Shown: positions 50,889 to 59,160 of the stretch, one piece after another | How the letters are laid out: each line of letters begins with the position of its first letter | Numbering within the stretch: position 1 is the first letter of the stretch | Assembly (NCBI RefSeq): GCF_900455735.1 | Contig: NZ_UAUI01000018.1 | Location: forward strand, 1 to 64,000 | Length of the DNA stretch: 64,000 nucleotides | DNA from: Rhodococcus wratislaviensis | Lineage (GTDB): Bacteria > Actinomycetota > Actinomycetes > Mycobacteriales > Mycobacteriaceae | Reading direction: 5' to 3' | Translations under genes and position numbers: made by a program | The notes under the pieces: model-generated | Database searches by the model: none | What the model was told of the DNA's origin: nothing | What the model saw: only the letters and a program-made list of their open reading frames with translations

Positions 50889-51794
50889 GTGAGCGCGCGT
50901 CGTGTTGTTCGAAGGCTGACCATGGTCGGACTGGCGCTGGCCTTCTTGTCCGGGCTCGGCTGGGTCACCGTCTCGGTGTTCCCGTCCGACGCCTCCGCCG
51001 GCCCCCAGTACCACGACTGCGCCAGCAGCCGTTGCGACGACGGTTCCTCGGAGTCCACCGGCGGCGGCAAGCCTCAGCATCCTCACCCGCCGTGCGAGAG
51101 TCGTCGCGGCTGCGGGGGTGGAGAGCCCAGCGAGACACGGGAACCCAGCGAGACTCGGGAACCGAGCGAGAGCACGAAACCGTCCGAGACGGCCGAGCCG
51201 TCGGAGACCACGGAACCGTCCGAGACCGCCGAACCCACGGAGACGCCGACTCCTTCCACGTCACGGGTCGTTGTCGCCCCGCCCCGTCCGATCAAATTGC
51301 CGCCGGTGGCCGAACCGAACATCGCGCGCCCGGACACGTCCGGGGACGGTGATTCCGGAAACGACTCCGGTTCCGATGCTGCTGATGCCGCCCCGGGCTC
51401 CGAGGGTCCTGCCGCACCCCCGGCGTCCGGGGGAGCGCCGGCCGGAGGTTCCGGCACCGGTCCCGGAGCCGCCGCGGCAGGCCAGGGGGCGAGTGGTCCC
51501 GCGGATTCCGCACCCCAGGATCGGCCTGCCAGGGAGACCCCGGGCAGCGGCGGACCGCCGCCCGCCGCGGAGGCACCGGCTCAGGGCGATCCGGCTGCTG
51601 CGCCGCCGGGAATGGTTCCGGTGGTCCACAGCGAGCCGTTGCCTGCGATCACCGTTCTCGGTGGGGTCGGCGTGCTGCTGTGCTTCGCCGGCGGCGCGGG
51701 TGCGCTGACCTTCAAGGGTGCTCGCGCACAACAGGCGCGCATCGCGGCCGCGCGGGCGGAATTCTTCCCGCCCGCTTCGAGTGGAGGGATGTAG
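50889..51794 (+). CDS. Secreted Pro/Glu/Ser-rich repeat protein with a C-terminal membrane anchor
   Basis: The 301-residue protein of unknown function has an N-terminal signal or anchor helix (VGLALAFLSGLGWVTVSV) and a Cys-containing segment (YHDCASSRCDDG, PPCESRRGCGG). A run of about seven PSETxE hexapeptide repeats (residues 79-118), a long Pro/Ala/Gly-rich region and a C-terminal helix (AITVLGGVGVLLCFAGGAGAL) follow. This is the layout of a wall-spanning stalk. The GTG start is at 50889. It is the first gene of a tight operon with an ImmA/IrrE-type peptidase gene (2-bp gap) and a polytopic membrane protein gene (overlap). Confidence 0.75.
   Translation: MSARRVVRRLTMVGLALAFLSGLGWVTVSVFPSDASAGPQYHDCASSRCDDGSSESTGGGKPQHPHPPCESRRGCGGGEPSETREPSETREPSESTKPSETAEPSETTEPSETAEPTETPTPSTSRVVVAPPRPIKLPPVAEPNIARPDTSGDGDSGNDSGSDAADAAPGSEGPAAPPASGGAPAGGSGTGPGAAAAGQGASGPADSAPQDRPARETPGSGGPPPAAEAPAQGDPAAAPPGMVPVVHSEPLPAITVLGGVGVLLCFAGGAGALTFKGARAQQARIAAARAEFFPPASSGGM
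51123..51242 (+). repeat. 18-bp coding tandem repeat (PSET units)
   Basis: DNA of the form CCGTCCGAGACNGCCGAA, with variants, repeats about seven times in frame and encodes (E)PSETxE units. Copy number could vary between strains by slippage. Confidence 0.75.
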
Positions 51795-51796
51795 TC

Positions 51797-52297
51797 GTGG
51801 GGGCGAACAGATCTCATCGTCGGGTGGCAGCGGCCGTGGACGCGGTGTGTGACGCGGCGGCCCGGGCCGAAGCGGTGTCACTCCGGCACGTGGTGGACGC
51901 GGTGGCCCGCGAACGGCAGCGTCCCATCGAATTGGATTTCACGAAGCCGATGGCGCCCGGAGTGTGCGGCCAGAGGCGCGCGTACCCGGATCGGGACGTG
52001 ATCGTGCTGGCGCCGGGCCTACCGGACCTTGACCGCACGCTCGCGCATGAGCTGGGTCACATCGTGTTTCGGCACGAGGGAGCCGAGATCGTCGCCGCGA
52101 CGCTCGAAGCCGGCGACGATCTGATCGCCTACATGCTGAGCCAGCGGTCGCGGCGGCGGGGAGACGAGCAGCCGTCCGACGAGGTGGCCGAGTGGGAGGC
52201 CGAGACGTTCGCGTCGATGCTGCTCATCCGGTTGAACACGATGCAGGGGCGCGGAACTCCCGTGTCCGTGCTCCGCTACGACGAGGCGATCGGCTGA
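51797..52297 (+). CDS. ImmA/IrrE-family metallo-endopeptidase
   Basis: The 166-residue protein has the zinc-peptidase motif HELGH (residues 84-88, TLAHELGHIVF) and a downstream EWEAETFASMLL segment with the third, acidic ligand. ImmA/IrrE peptidases cleave repressors (phage ImmR, DdrO) to start a response, and usually work with an XRE regulator. None is adjacent in this operon, but an EspR-like HTH gene lies 2.5 kb to the right on the other strand. The GTG start is at 51797, with GAGGG upstream. The stop overlaps the start of the next gene (TGATG). The target is unknown. Confidence 0.82.
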   Translation: MGANRSHRRVAAAVDAVCDAAARAEAVSLRHVVDAVARERQRPIELDFTKPMAPGVCGQRRAYPDRDVIVLAPGLPDLDRTLAHELGHIVFRHEGAEIVAATLEAGDDLIAYMLSQRSRRRGDEQPSDEVAEWEAETFASMLLIRLNTMQGRGTPVSVLRYDEAIG

Positions 52298-53316
52298 TGG
52301 GCTGGCTGGTTGCGCTCGTCGTCTGGACTGCCGCGGGTGCCCGGATCGGCCGGGTCGCCGCGCGCCAGCCGACGCCGCTGCGCGTGGCGATGGTGGTGGC
52401 GGTGTCCAGTGCGGCCCTCGCATCGACGCTGGCAGTCCCGGACGTCGCCGGGCGCCTCGACACCGTGGCCCCGACGGTCGGCCTGTCGGAGATCCTCCTC
52501 GAACTGGCGTGGACGCTGTTCGCCGCCGCGAGCGCGGTCGGCGCGGTCTCCGTGTGGCCGATACTCCCGCGTCCTGCGCTGCGTGCCGTCGCCGTGGTCG
52601 TCTACACCGTGGCAGTGGTGCTCGGAATCGGGCTGGCCGGTGGGTATCCCGTTCCTGCGCTCGTGTTCATCGTGATCGCACTGACCGCGGTGGTCGTGAC
52701 CGGGATCCGGCACGTCGCGTGGACACCCCTCGGCCGCGGAATCTCACTGATCGTCGTCGGATCGGCGATCGTGCTGGCGGCGGCGGTCGTGGGACTGGTG
52801 CGTGAGGTGTCGGGGGAGACGTGGGCGGTCGGCTCCTCCTCGGCATACACCGTCGCGGCCGTGGTCGTGTCGGTCGGAACCGTCTGGGTGCTCGTCGAAA
52901 CCTGGCTGCGCGCACGGCAGGACCTGCGCCGCATGGACACTCTGCATTCGGTGCTCGTCGCACGGTTCCCCGAGGTGGTCGAGGGCGACGGCAAGGGGAG
53001 CACGACCGTTCTCCGCGCCTCCGACGCCGTCGCGCACGTCATGGATGCCCTGTACCTGCAGGCGGGTGCGGGCATGCTCGATACGGACGAACAGGATCTT
53101 CCGGAATCGACGGCCGAACGCACCTGGATTCTCGCGCACTGGATCGACGACCCGGTCGCCTCGGACGTCCTCGACACCGAGTGGATCGCGCCGCCCCAGG
53201 GCACGTCGCCGCGCCGATGGGTGCTCGATCTGGCGGACGCGTACGCCGAGTTCCGGAAGTCGGCCCCGATTCCTGCGGACCAGCCGGAGCCGCCGGTCAG
53301 TCCGGCGAACCGGTAA
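52297..53316 (+). CDS. Seven-helix membrane protein (MAB_1171c-like)
   Basis: The 339-residue protein has seven predicted transmembrane helices in the first 205 residues and a cytoplasmic C-terminal domain of about 135 residues (RARQDLRRMDTLHSVLVARFPEV, later LAHWIDDPVASDVLDTEWIAPPQG). The topology matches the MAB_1171c family, often annotated as a putative transporter and often placed next to ImmA/IrrE-type peptidase genes in actinobacteria. The soluble tail suggests a signalling role, with the peptidase as possible effector. The function is unproven. Its 3' end overlaps the convergent zwf by 20 bp. Confidence 0.72.
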   Translation: MGWLVALVVWTAAGARIGRVAARQPTPLRVAMVVAVSSAALASTLAVPDVAGRLDTVAPTVGLSEILLELAWTLFAAASAVGAVSVWPILPRPALRAVAVVVYTVAVVLGIGLAGGYPVPALVFIVIALTAVVVTGIRHVAWTPLGRGISLIVVGSAIVLAAAVVGLVREVSGETWAVGSSSAYTVAAVVVSVGTVWVLVETWLRARQDLRRMDTLHSVLVARFPEVVEGDGKGSTTVLRASDAVAHVMDALYLQAGAGMLDTDEQDLPESTAERTWILAHWIDDPVASDVLDTEWIAPPQGTSPRRWVLDLADAYAEFRKSAPIPADQPEPPVSPANR

Positions 53317-54715
53317 CGAGCCACCCGCAGGGCGAGGCGAGGTCTTCTGCCTCCGGCGGTCCCATGGATCCCGCGGGGTAGGGCTTGGCCGGGGGAGGGT
53401 CACGCAGCAGCGAATCGGCGACGGTCCAGACGTGCGCCAAGCCGTCGGGGCGCGTGAACAGCGACCGGTCGCCGTGCAGGACGTCGAGGATGAGCCGCGA
53501 ATAGGGTGCGAGGGCGTGGGCGAGCGGCACCGTGTCGAGGGGCAGGCCCAGATGGCCCACCGACAGGCTGTCGTCGGGCCCGGGTTCCTTGACGACCATG
53601 GAGATGTCGATCTCGCCGTCCCCGGACAGATCGAATGTCAGGACGGCGCCGTCCGGCGGAATGTCCGTGAGCGGGCCCTGGGGACTTCGGAAGACCAGAC
53701 TGACCCGTTGCCTGCTGACGCCCAGCATCTTTCCGGTCCGGAGGAGGAACGGCACCCCACGCCAGCGGTCCGTGTCGACCCACAGCCGGGCGGCGACGAA
53801 CGTCTCCGTCGTCGAATCGTCCGCGACGCCGTCGACGTCGCGGTACCCCTCGTACTGGCCGAGCACCACGTCGGCCGTGTCGAGGGGACGGAACGCCCCG
53901 ATCACGGATTCCCGGGCGGATTGGAGGTCGTCGGCGCCCAACGTCTGCGGCGGCTCCATCGCGATCTCGGCGGCGACCTGGAACAGATGGGTCACCAGCA
54001 TGTCGAGGACGGCGCCGGTGGCGTCGTAGAACCGGGAGCGGTCGTCGATGTCGAGCGTCTCCGGCACGTCGATCTGCACCTGCTCGACGTGTTCCCGGTT
54101 CCAGACGCCCTCGATCATCCCGTTGGCAAAGCGCAGGATGTGCAGATTCTGGGTGCTCTCCTTGCCGAGGAAATGATCGATCCGATAGATCTGCTTCTCG
54201 TCGAGGACGTGGTGCACGGCTGCGTCGAGTTCGGTGAACGCCGCCTGGGACGTCCCGAACGGCTTCTCGTAGACGACGCGTGCGCCACGGGCCAGGTCGT
54301 GAGCGCCGAGCGCACGGGTGGTCTCGGCGAATGTACTGGGGGGCAGGGCCAGGTAGTGTACCAACTGTGCGTCTGCCGCGTGAAGGTCTTCCCGCGCCTG
54401 CCGAACGGCTGCGGGTAGCGTTCCCGGGTTGTCGGGAGTGAAACCGCCGCCGGCGAATCTCAGCCGCCGCGCGAACGCCTCCCAGTCGGTGCCGTCGTGC
54501 GGTACTCCGAACTGGTGCAGGACGTCGCGCACGTGGTCACGGAACTGATCGTCGGAGACGTTGCCGCGGCCCGTGCCGATCAGCATCCACTCGGAGTTCA
54601 GGAGCCCTGACTGGGCGAGCTGGAAGAACGCGGGGATGACCATGCGTTTGGACAGGTCCCCGGTGGCGCCGAAGAGGACGAAGATCGTGGGACCGAGCTG
54701 CGGTCTGTCAACCAT
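53297..54715 (-). CDS. zwf: Glucose-6-phosphate dehydrogenase
   Basis: The 472-residue enzyme oxidises glucose-6-phosphate to 6-phosphogluconolactone and makes NADPH. It has the nucleotide-binding FVLFGATGDLSKRMVIPAFF, the catalytic RIDHFLGKE and VVYEKPFG. The start at 54715 (MVDRPQLGP) is chosen because the conserved domain begins 10 residues later; the frame is open to 54835. It stands alone, without tal/tkt/pgl neighbours, so it is probably an accessory Zwf1-type copy. Its end overlaps the membrane-protein gene at 52297. Confidence 0.9.
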   Translation of the reverse strand: MVDRPQLGPTIFVLFGATGDLSKRMVIPAFFQLAQSGLLNSEWMLIGTGRGNVSDDQFRDHVRDVLHQFGVPHDGTDWEAFARRLRFAGGGFTPDNPGTLPAAVRQAREDLHAADAQLVHYLALPPSTFAETTRALGAHDLARGARVVYEKPFGTSQAAFTELDAAVHHVLDEKQIYRIDHFLGKESTQNLHILRFANGMIEGVWNREHVEQVQIDVPETLDIDDRSRFYDATGAVLDMLVTHLFQVAAEIAMEPPQTLGADDLQSARESVIGAFRPLDTADVVLGQYEGYRDVDGVADDSTTETFVAARLWVDTDRWRGVPFLLRTGKMLGVSRQRVSLVFRSPQGPLTDIPPDGAVLTFDLSGDGEIDISMVVKEPGPDDSLSVGHLGLPLDTVPLAHALAPYSRLILDVLHGDRSLFTRPDGLAHVWTVADSLLRDPPPAKPYPAGSMGPPEAEDLASPCGWLVTGSPD

Positions 54716-54847
54716 TGCTCCATCATGCGCCACATGGACACACCGGGCAGGGCATTCCGGCGGTGTCGTCTTGTGCGCCCGGTGACTTCTACCCGGATGT
54801 CGGGTGCGACCTGCGGCGAACTCGTTGCCGCCCAACGGCTCCGGTGA

Positions 54848-55264
54848 TCAGCGGGACGCGTCCGGTGGGACCTCCGGCAAACCCTCGCTGGCGCGGAGTT
54901 TCTCGGCCATCGTGGTGAGCAGGTTCTGCGACTCTTCGGAGAGGTCGAACGCGCGGCTGGAGAGCTTGCGAAGTCCGTATCCCTGGAGTTGAGAGAGAAG
55001 CTCGAGATCGTGGTCGATCTTCGCGGCGTAGATGTCGTTGAAGAAGTAGTCGGGCTTCACCTTGAAGAAGCGAGCGAATGCCGCGACCGTTTCGTCGGAG
55101 GGATTGGTGCGTTGTCCTGATCGGAGCTGGGAGATGTAGGGCTTCGAGATCTGATGCCCGTCCGCGATGAGTGCCGCCGCGACCTCTGCGTTGGTATGCG
55201 GTTTACGTCCCGGAGGGTGGACCGTGTCGAAGAGCTTGTTCAACCGCGCAGCAAAATCTGCCAT
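54848..55264 (-). CDS. EspR-like helix-turn-helix nucleoid protein
   Basis: The 138-residue protein is close in length and pattern to mycobacterial EspR. It has FAARLNKLFDTVHPPGRKPHT, an XRE-type HTH (EVAAALIADGHQISKPYISQLRSGQRTNPS) and a C-terminal dimerisation region. EspR is a nucleoid-associated regulator of the ESX-1 secretion locus and lipid genes in mycobacteria. No ESX genes are present here, so the target set is unknown. The start ATG is at 55264; an upstream in-frame ATG at 55315 would add 17 basic residues. It may be the regulator linked to the ImmA-like peptidase. Confidence 0.85.
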   Translation of the reverse strand: MADFAARLNKLFDTVHPPGRKPHTNAEVAAALIADGHQISKPYISQLRSGQRTNPSDETVAAFARFFKVKPDYFFNDIYAAKIDHDLELLSQLQGYGLRKLSSRAFDLSEESQNLLTTMAEKLRASEGLPEVPPDASR

Positions 55265-55896
55265 TGTGAGCCGCCGGGTCCTCTCTCGTGCGCGCGTCAG
55301 TCGTGTGAACGACACCGTACCACGATGATAACCGATTGATAACTCACGGACATAGAGGCAAAACGTCGCTCGTCGACGCCGGGCTTATCTCATATATGTT
55401 TCAACGATCGCCTGCTCCTCGCTCGCGGATCGCCGACAATTCGGGCGCCCTCTGTGCTCGTCACGCGCGTTCTACCGTTGAAAGTTCAAGAGAGGCGTTG
55501 GTGCAGGGCGCGAGACGGCTGCCTCGTCGGTGGCGGCCGCCTGCACGACTGCGTGGTTGCCCTTTCAATCACTGGGAGTTAGCTGGCAACGTCGCAGGGG
55601 TGTCGGCCGTCGGGTTGCCGTGCCTATACCCCCAGTTCAGGGCAATTGTGTTGCGTTGCGCATCGCAACGTCGAGAGGTCGCTCGCGGCCCGCGGGGCTT
55701 TGTGAACAGTACTGTGAAGGAGGGGCAACCGCACGGGCGCCGGGCCGCGCGCCGCCGATCCGCCCCCCGTTCGCCGGGTGATCCCGGTGGATTCCCTCCG
55801 TCCAGCTGGACGATTGTCCAGCTCAGATGGGGTTCCGCCACTGCGGCGCACCCCTCGAGTCTGGCCAAATCTGAAGCCGTCGGGGATGATTGTGAT
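55265..55896. other. Large intergenic region between the espR-like gene and the 51-residue ORF
   Basis: About 630 bp without a convincing gene. It contains an AT-rich stretch near 55320-55410 that probably carries the espR-like promoter, and a perfect palindrome at 55804-55823. Confidence 0.55.
55804..55823. promoter_or_regulatory. 20-bp palindrome AGCTGGAC-GATT-GTCCAGCT
   Basis: This is a perfect 8-bp inverted repeat with a 4-bp centre, 74 bp upstream of the small gene at 55897. There is no T-tract and no gene end nearby, so an operator is more likely than a terminator. The cognate regulator is unknown. Confidence 0.5.
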
Positions 55897-56052
55897 ATGG
55901 AACACAGAATGAGTGACGCCGAGCTTCGGAAGGCGATTCGAGTTCTGCGCGAGCGCGCCGACGACGCCCGGCACCGAGGAAACGACGACGACGCCAACGG
56001 AATCGAGAGGACGATTCGCACCTATCAGGAAGAAATGACCCAGCGGTTGTGA
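55897..56052 (+). CDS. Small charged protein of unknown function
   Basis: The 51-residue frame starts MEHRMSDAELRKAIRVLRERADDAR and ends RTIRTYQEEMTQRL. It could also start at the second Met (55909). It is highly charged and predicted to be almost fully helical, perhaps a two-helix coiled coil. A canonical intrinsic terminator 7 bp after its stop codon supports a real transcript. A strong palindrome lies upstream. No known family is recognised. Confidence 0.65.
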   Translation: MEHRMSDAELRKAIRVLRERADDARHRGNDDDANGIERTIRTYQEEMTQRL

Positions 56053-56059
56053 ACCGTCA

Positions 56060-56093
56060 CGAACCGGCCCGGAGAGGGCCGGTTCGCGTTTTT
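56060..56093 (+). terminator. Intrinsic terminator
   Basis: CGAACCGGCCC-GGAGA-GGGCCGGTTCG is a perfect 11-bp stem followed by CG and TTTTT, immediately downstream of the 51-residue gene. Confidence 0.9.
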
Positions 56094-56125
56094 CCTCGGG
56101 AAAGGCGCCCGTGCAGTTGCGTGCG

Positions 56126-56140
56126 CGCAATCAGATTGCG
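56126..56140. promoter_or_regulatory. Palindrome upstream of the SDR gene
   Basis: CGCAAT-CAG-ATTGCG is a perfect 6-bp inverted repeat, flanked by two TTGCGTGCG copies (56117 and 56136) in direct orientation. It is 53 bp before the SDR start. An operator is possible. Confidence 0.45.
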
Positions 56141-56192
56141 TGCGTAGACTTCCAGCCGACACGGATCGGTGACGACGGGGGCGCGCACGGCT

Positions 56193-57032
56193 ATGGCGAT
56201 CAAAACTCTGGACGGCAAGAAGTGCCTGATCACGGGTGCAGGTAGCGGGATCGGGCAGGCGACCGCACTGGCGGCCGCGGCGGAGGGCGCCGAACTCTTC
56301 CTCACCGACATCAACGAGGTCGGCCTGGCGCAGACGGTCGAACAAGTCGGCAGCCGCGGGGGCACCGTCAGTTTCTCGCGCGCCCTCGACGTGTCCGACT
56401 ACGACGCCGTCGCCGCATTCGCCGCCGATGTCCACGATCAGTTCGGCAGCCTCGACGTCGTCATGAACGTCGCCGGTATCTCCGCGTGGGGGACCGTCGA
56501 GAATCTCGAACACCGCCACTGGAAGTCCATGGTGGACGTGAATCTGATGGGTCCGATCCACATCATCGAGAGCTTCCTGCCGCCGATGGTGCGGGCGGGA
56601 CGCGGCGGTCACCTGGTCAACGTCTCTTCCGCCGCCGGTCTGCTGGCACTCCCGTGGCATGCGGCCTACAGCGCAAGCAAATTCGGGCTCCGCGGAGTGT
56701 CCGAGGTTCTGCGGTTCGATCTCAAACGGCACGGTATCGGCGTGAGCCTCGTGGTTCCCGGGGCGGTCAAGACGCCGCTGGTGGGCACCGTCGAGATCGC
56801 CGGGGTCGATCGCGACGACCCGCGCATCCAGAAGGCGATCCACCGCTTCGAGAAGCGGGCCGTCACGCCCGAGAAGGTCGCGTCCTGCATCATCGCCGGC
56901 GTCAAGAAGGACCGGTACCTGGTGTACACGTCGCCGGACATCCGGTTCGGCTACTGGTGGGCCCGCAAGTTCTCGCCGCCGTACGACTTCGTGATGCAGA
57001 GGGCCAACGACCAGTTCAGCAAGTTCCTGTAG
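56193..57032 (+). CDS. Short-chain dehydrogenase/reductase
   Basis: The 279-residue classical SDR has the NAD(P) motif TGAGSGIG (after KKCLI), NVAG, the catalytic Ser in VNVSSAAG and Y-x-x-x-K in AYSASKFG. The C-terminal part (YTSPDIRFGYWWARKFSPPYDFVM) is aromatic-rich and may associate with membranes or a lipid substrate. The substrate is unknown. ATG at 56193 is chosen; a GTG at 56169 in the same frame is possible. It is convergent with the ABC exporter, 3 bp apart. Confidence 0.85.
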   Translation: MAIKTLDGKKCLITGAGSGIGQATALAAAAEGAELFLTDINEVGLAQTVEQVGSRGGTVSFSRALDVSDYDAVAAFAADVHDQFGSLDVVMNVAGISAWGTVENLEHRHWKSMVDVNLMGPIHIIESFLPPMVRAGRGGHLVNVSSAAGLLALPWHAAYSASKFGLRGVSEVLRFDLKRHGIGVSLVVPGAVKTPLVGTVEIAGVDRDDPRIQKAIHRFEKRAVTPEKVASCIIAGVKKDRYLVYTSPDIRFGYWWARKFSPPYDFVMQRANDQFSKFL

Positions 57033-57035
57033 AAT

Positions 57036-59084
57036 CTAGAACTCTCCGCCCCGGGTGGGGGCGCTTGGGGCGAGCACCGTCCCGTCGGTGAATCGGACGC
57101 CGTCGGTGCACCGGCACTCGACCTGACCGCCGCCGAACTGCTCGGCGTGGAGCCGTGCGTACAACCCTTGCCGTGCAAGGAGTTCGGTGTGCGTGCCGCG
57201 CTCGATCAGCGTTCCTTCGTCGATCACGAAGATCACGTCGGCGTGCTGAATGGTGGACAGCCGGTGGGCGATCGCGAGGGTGGTGCGTCCGCGCATCACC
57301 TCACCGAGAGCTCGCTGGACGAGTCGCTCGGAGACCGTGTCGAGCGCGGACGTCGCCTCGTCGAGGATCAGTACGCGGGGGTTCTTCAGCAGCACCCGCG
57401 CGATGGCCAATCGCTGCTTCTCCCCACCGGACAGGCGGAATCCTCTTTCGCCGACCAGGGTGTCGTATCCGTCGTCGAATCCGAGGATGCGGTCGTGAAT
57501 GTTGGCGGCCGCGGCCGCGGCCTGCAGTTCGGCATCGGTCGCGTCCGGTTCGGCGTATCGAAGGTTGTCGGCGATCGAGGCGTGGAACAGATACGGGTCC
57601 TGAGTGACCATTCCGACCGCCTCGGCGAGCGAGCTCATGGTCAGGTCGCGCACGTCGTAGCCGTCGACCCGGACGGCGCCACTGTCCACCTCGTACAGGC
57701 GCGGCACGAGGTAGCAGAGCGTGGTCTTGCCCGCGCCGGACGGTCCGACGAAGGCGGCGAGCTGACCAGGCTCGATCTCCAGGGACGTGCCCGTGACCGC
57801 CCAGCGCCGGCTGCGGCGTTCCGCGGGTTCGGTTTCGGGCGCCGCCGCAGCCGGAAGGCGAGGTGCGACGGTCGCGACGCCGCGCATGCCGCCGCCCCCG
57901 CCGCCGCGACCCAGGCTGCGCAGTGCCACCGGGTCGGGATCGGCGGTGGCCAGCCGGACGGGCGCGGGATACGCGAAGTACACGTCGTCCAGCTCCACCC
58001 GTCCGGGTGAGTCCGCGGGCAACTCGACGGCGTCCGGGCGGTTCACGATCGCGGGTTGCAGGTCGAGGTACTCGAAGATGCGGCGGAACAACGCCATCGA
58101 CGTCTGGACGTCGAGGGTGACCCGCATCAGCGAGACCAACGGTTGCAGCAACCTGGCCTGCAGGGTCGAGAACGCGACGAGTGTGCCCGCCGAGAGCGCC
58201 GCGGAACCGCCACTGACGAGATAGCCCGCCAGCAGGTAGACAAGAGCGGGAGTGATCGCCATGAACGAGCTGACGACGGCGAAGAAGCCCTGACCCGTCA
58301 TGGCCTGCCGCACCTGCAGTTCGGTCTGCCGGGCGTTCTCGGTTCGATACCGGTCGAGTTCGGTGTCTGCCTGGTTGAACACCTTCGTCAGCAGCACACC
58401 CGAGACGCTCAGCGCTTCCTCGGTGATTGCGGTCATGTCCGACAACGACTCCTGCGTCTTGCGCGCGAGAACCCGTCGCCGGGCGCCGACCCGCCGCTGC
58501 AGGTACACGAAGCCGGGGAGCAGCGCGACCGCGAGAAGCGTCAGCTGCCACGACAGCAGCAGCATCGCGATGAGGGACGCCGTGACGGTGACGACGTTCG
58601 ACAGGATGCTCGATGCCGTGGACGTGAGGACCGACCGCACCCCACCGACGTCGTTGGCCAGACGCGATTGGATCGAGCCGGTCTTGGTGGACGTGAAGAA
58701 TGCCAGTTCCATCTTCTCGAGATGGGCGAACAGGCGTTCCCGGAGATCCGCCATCGACAGGTTGCCGACCTTGGTGGTGAGGTAGCTCTGGCCGACGCCG
58801 ATCAGCGAACCCGCCAGCGTCACCGCGATCATCGCCACGACCAGCCACAGCAGCAGTGTCAGATGGACACCGCTGCCGTCGGTGGGAAACAGGGCGCGGT
58901 CGAACACCGCCTTCGTGAGGAACGGGTTCACGATGCCGAGCAGTGAGGACACGACGATGGCGGCCGCGACGAGCACCAGCCACCCGCGGTAGGGACGCAG
59001 GAGCGCCCAGATGCGGGGGAGCAGCGAAGGCTCGGCGGGCGCCTCCGGGGCCTGCTGGGTGGATGTGGGACCGGTCGCGGGCAT
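57036..59084 (-). CDS. ABC exporter, fused membrane and ATPase domains
   Basis: The 682-residue half-transporter has a six-helix type I exporter domain (about 25-330) and an ATPase with Walker A GPSGAGKTT (447-455), Q-loop VTQDPYLF, LSGGEKQR, Walker B VLILDEATSALD and the switch His in IAHRLS. An odd insert of about 50 residues with a run of six glycines (GRGGGGGGMRG) lies at about 374-426, between the first strand of the ATPase domain (VYFAYP) and the segment before Walker A. The start ATG at 59084 has GGGGAG directly adjacent, so the exact start is uncertain. The substrate is unknown; lipid or drug export is typical. Confidence 0.87.
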   Translation of the reverse strand: MPATGPTSTQQAPEAPAEPSLLPRIWALLRPYRGWLVLVAAAIVVSSLLGIVNPFLTKAVFDRALFPTDGSGVHLTLLLWLVVAMIAVTLAGSLIGVGQSYLTTKVGNLSMADLRERLFAHLEKMELAFFTSTKTGSIQSRLANDVGGVRSVLTSTASSILSNVVTVTASLIAMLLLSWQLTLLAVALLPGFVYLQRRVGARRRVLARKTQESLSDMTAITEEALSVSGVLLTKVFNQADTELDRYRTENARQTELQVRQAMTGQGFFAVVSSFMAITPALVYLLAGYLVSGGSAALSAGTLVAFSTLQARLLQPLVSLMRVTLDVQTSMALFRRIFEYLDLQPAIVNRPDAVELPADSPGRVELDDVYFAYPAPVRLATADPDPVALRSLGRGGGGGGMRGVATVAPRLPAAAAPETEPAERRSRRWAVTGTSLEIEPGQLAAFVGPSGAGKTTLCYLVPRLYEVDSGAVRVDGYDVRDLTMSSLAEAVGMVTQDPYLFHASIADNLRYAEPDATDAELQAAAAAANIHDRILGFDDGYDTLVGERGFRLSGGEKQRLAIARVLLKNPRVLILDEATSALDTVSERLVQRALGEVMRGRTTLAIAHRLSTIQHADVIFVIDEGTLIERGTHTELLARQGLYARLHAEQFGGGQVECRCTDGVRFTDGTVLAPSAPTRGGEF

Positions 59085-59160
59085 CTCCCCATCGTGCCCA
59101 TCCGCCGCGGTCCTGGCGAGCGGATTGGACGCGACCCGTCCTGCTGCATCGGTCCGGTGG

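Noticed and set aside
51797-55264. ImmA-like peptidase and HTH protein as a prophage or ICE remnant
   Set aside because: No integrase, excisionase, att-like repeats or phage genes. zwf and the EspR-like gene are ordinary chromosomal genes of this lineage.
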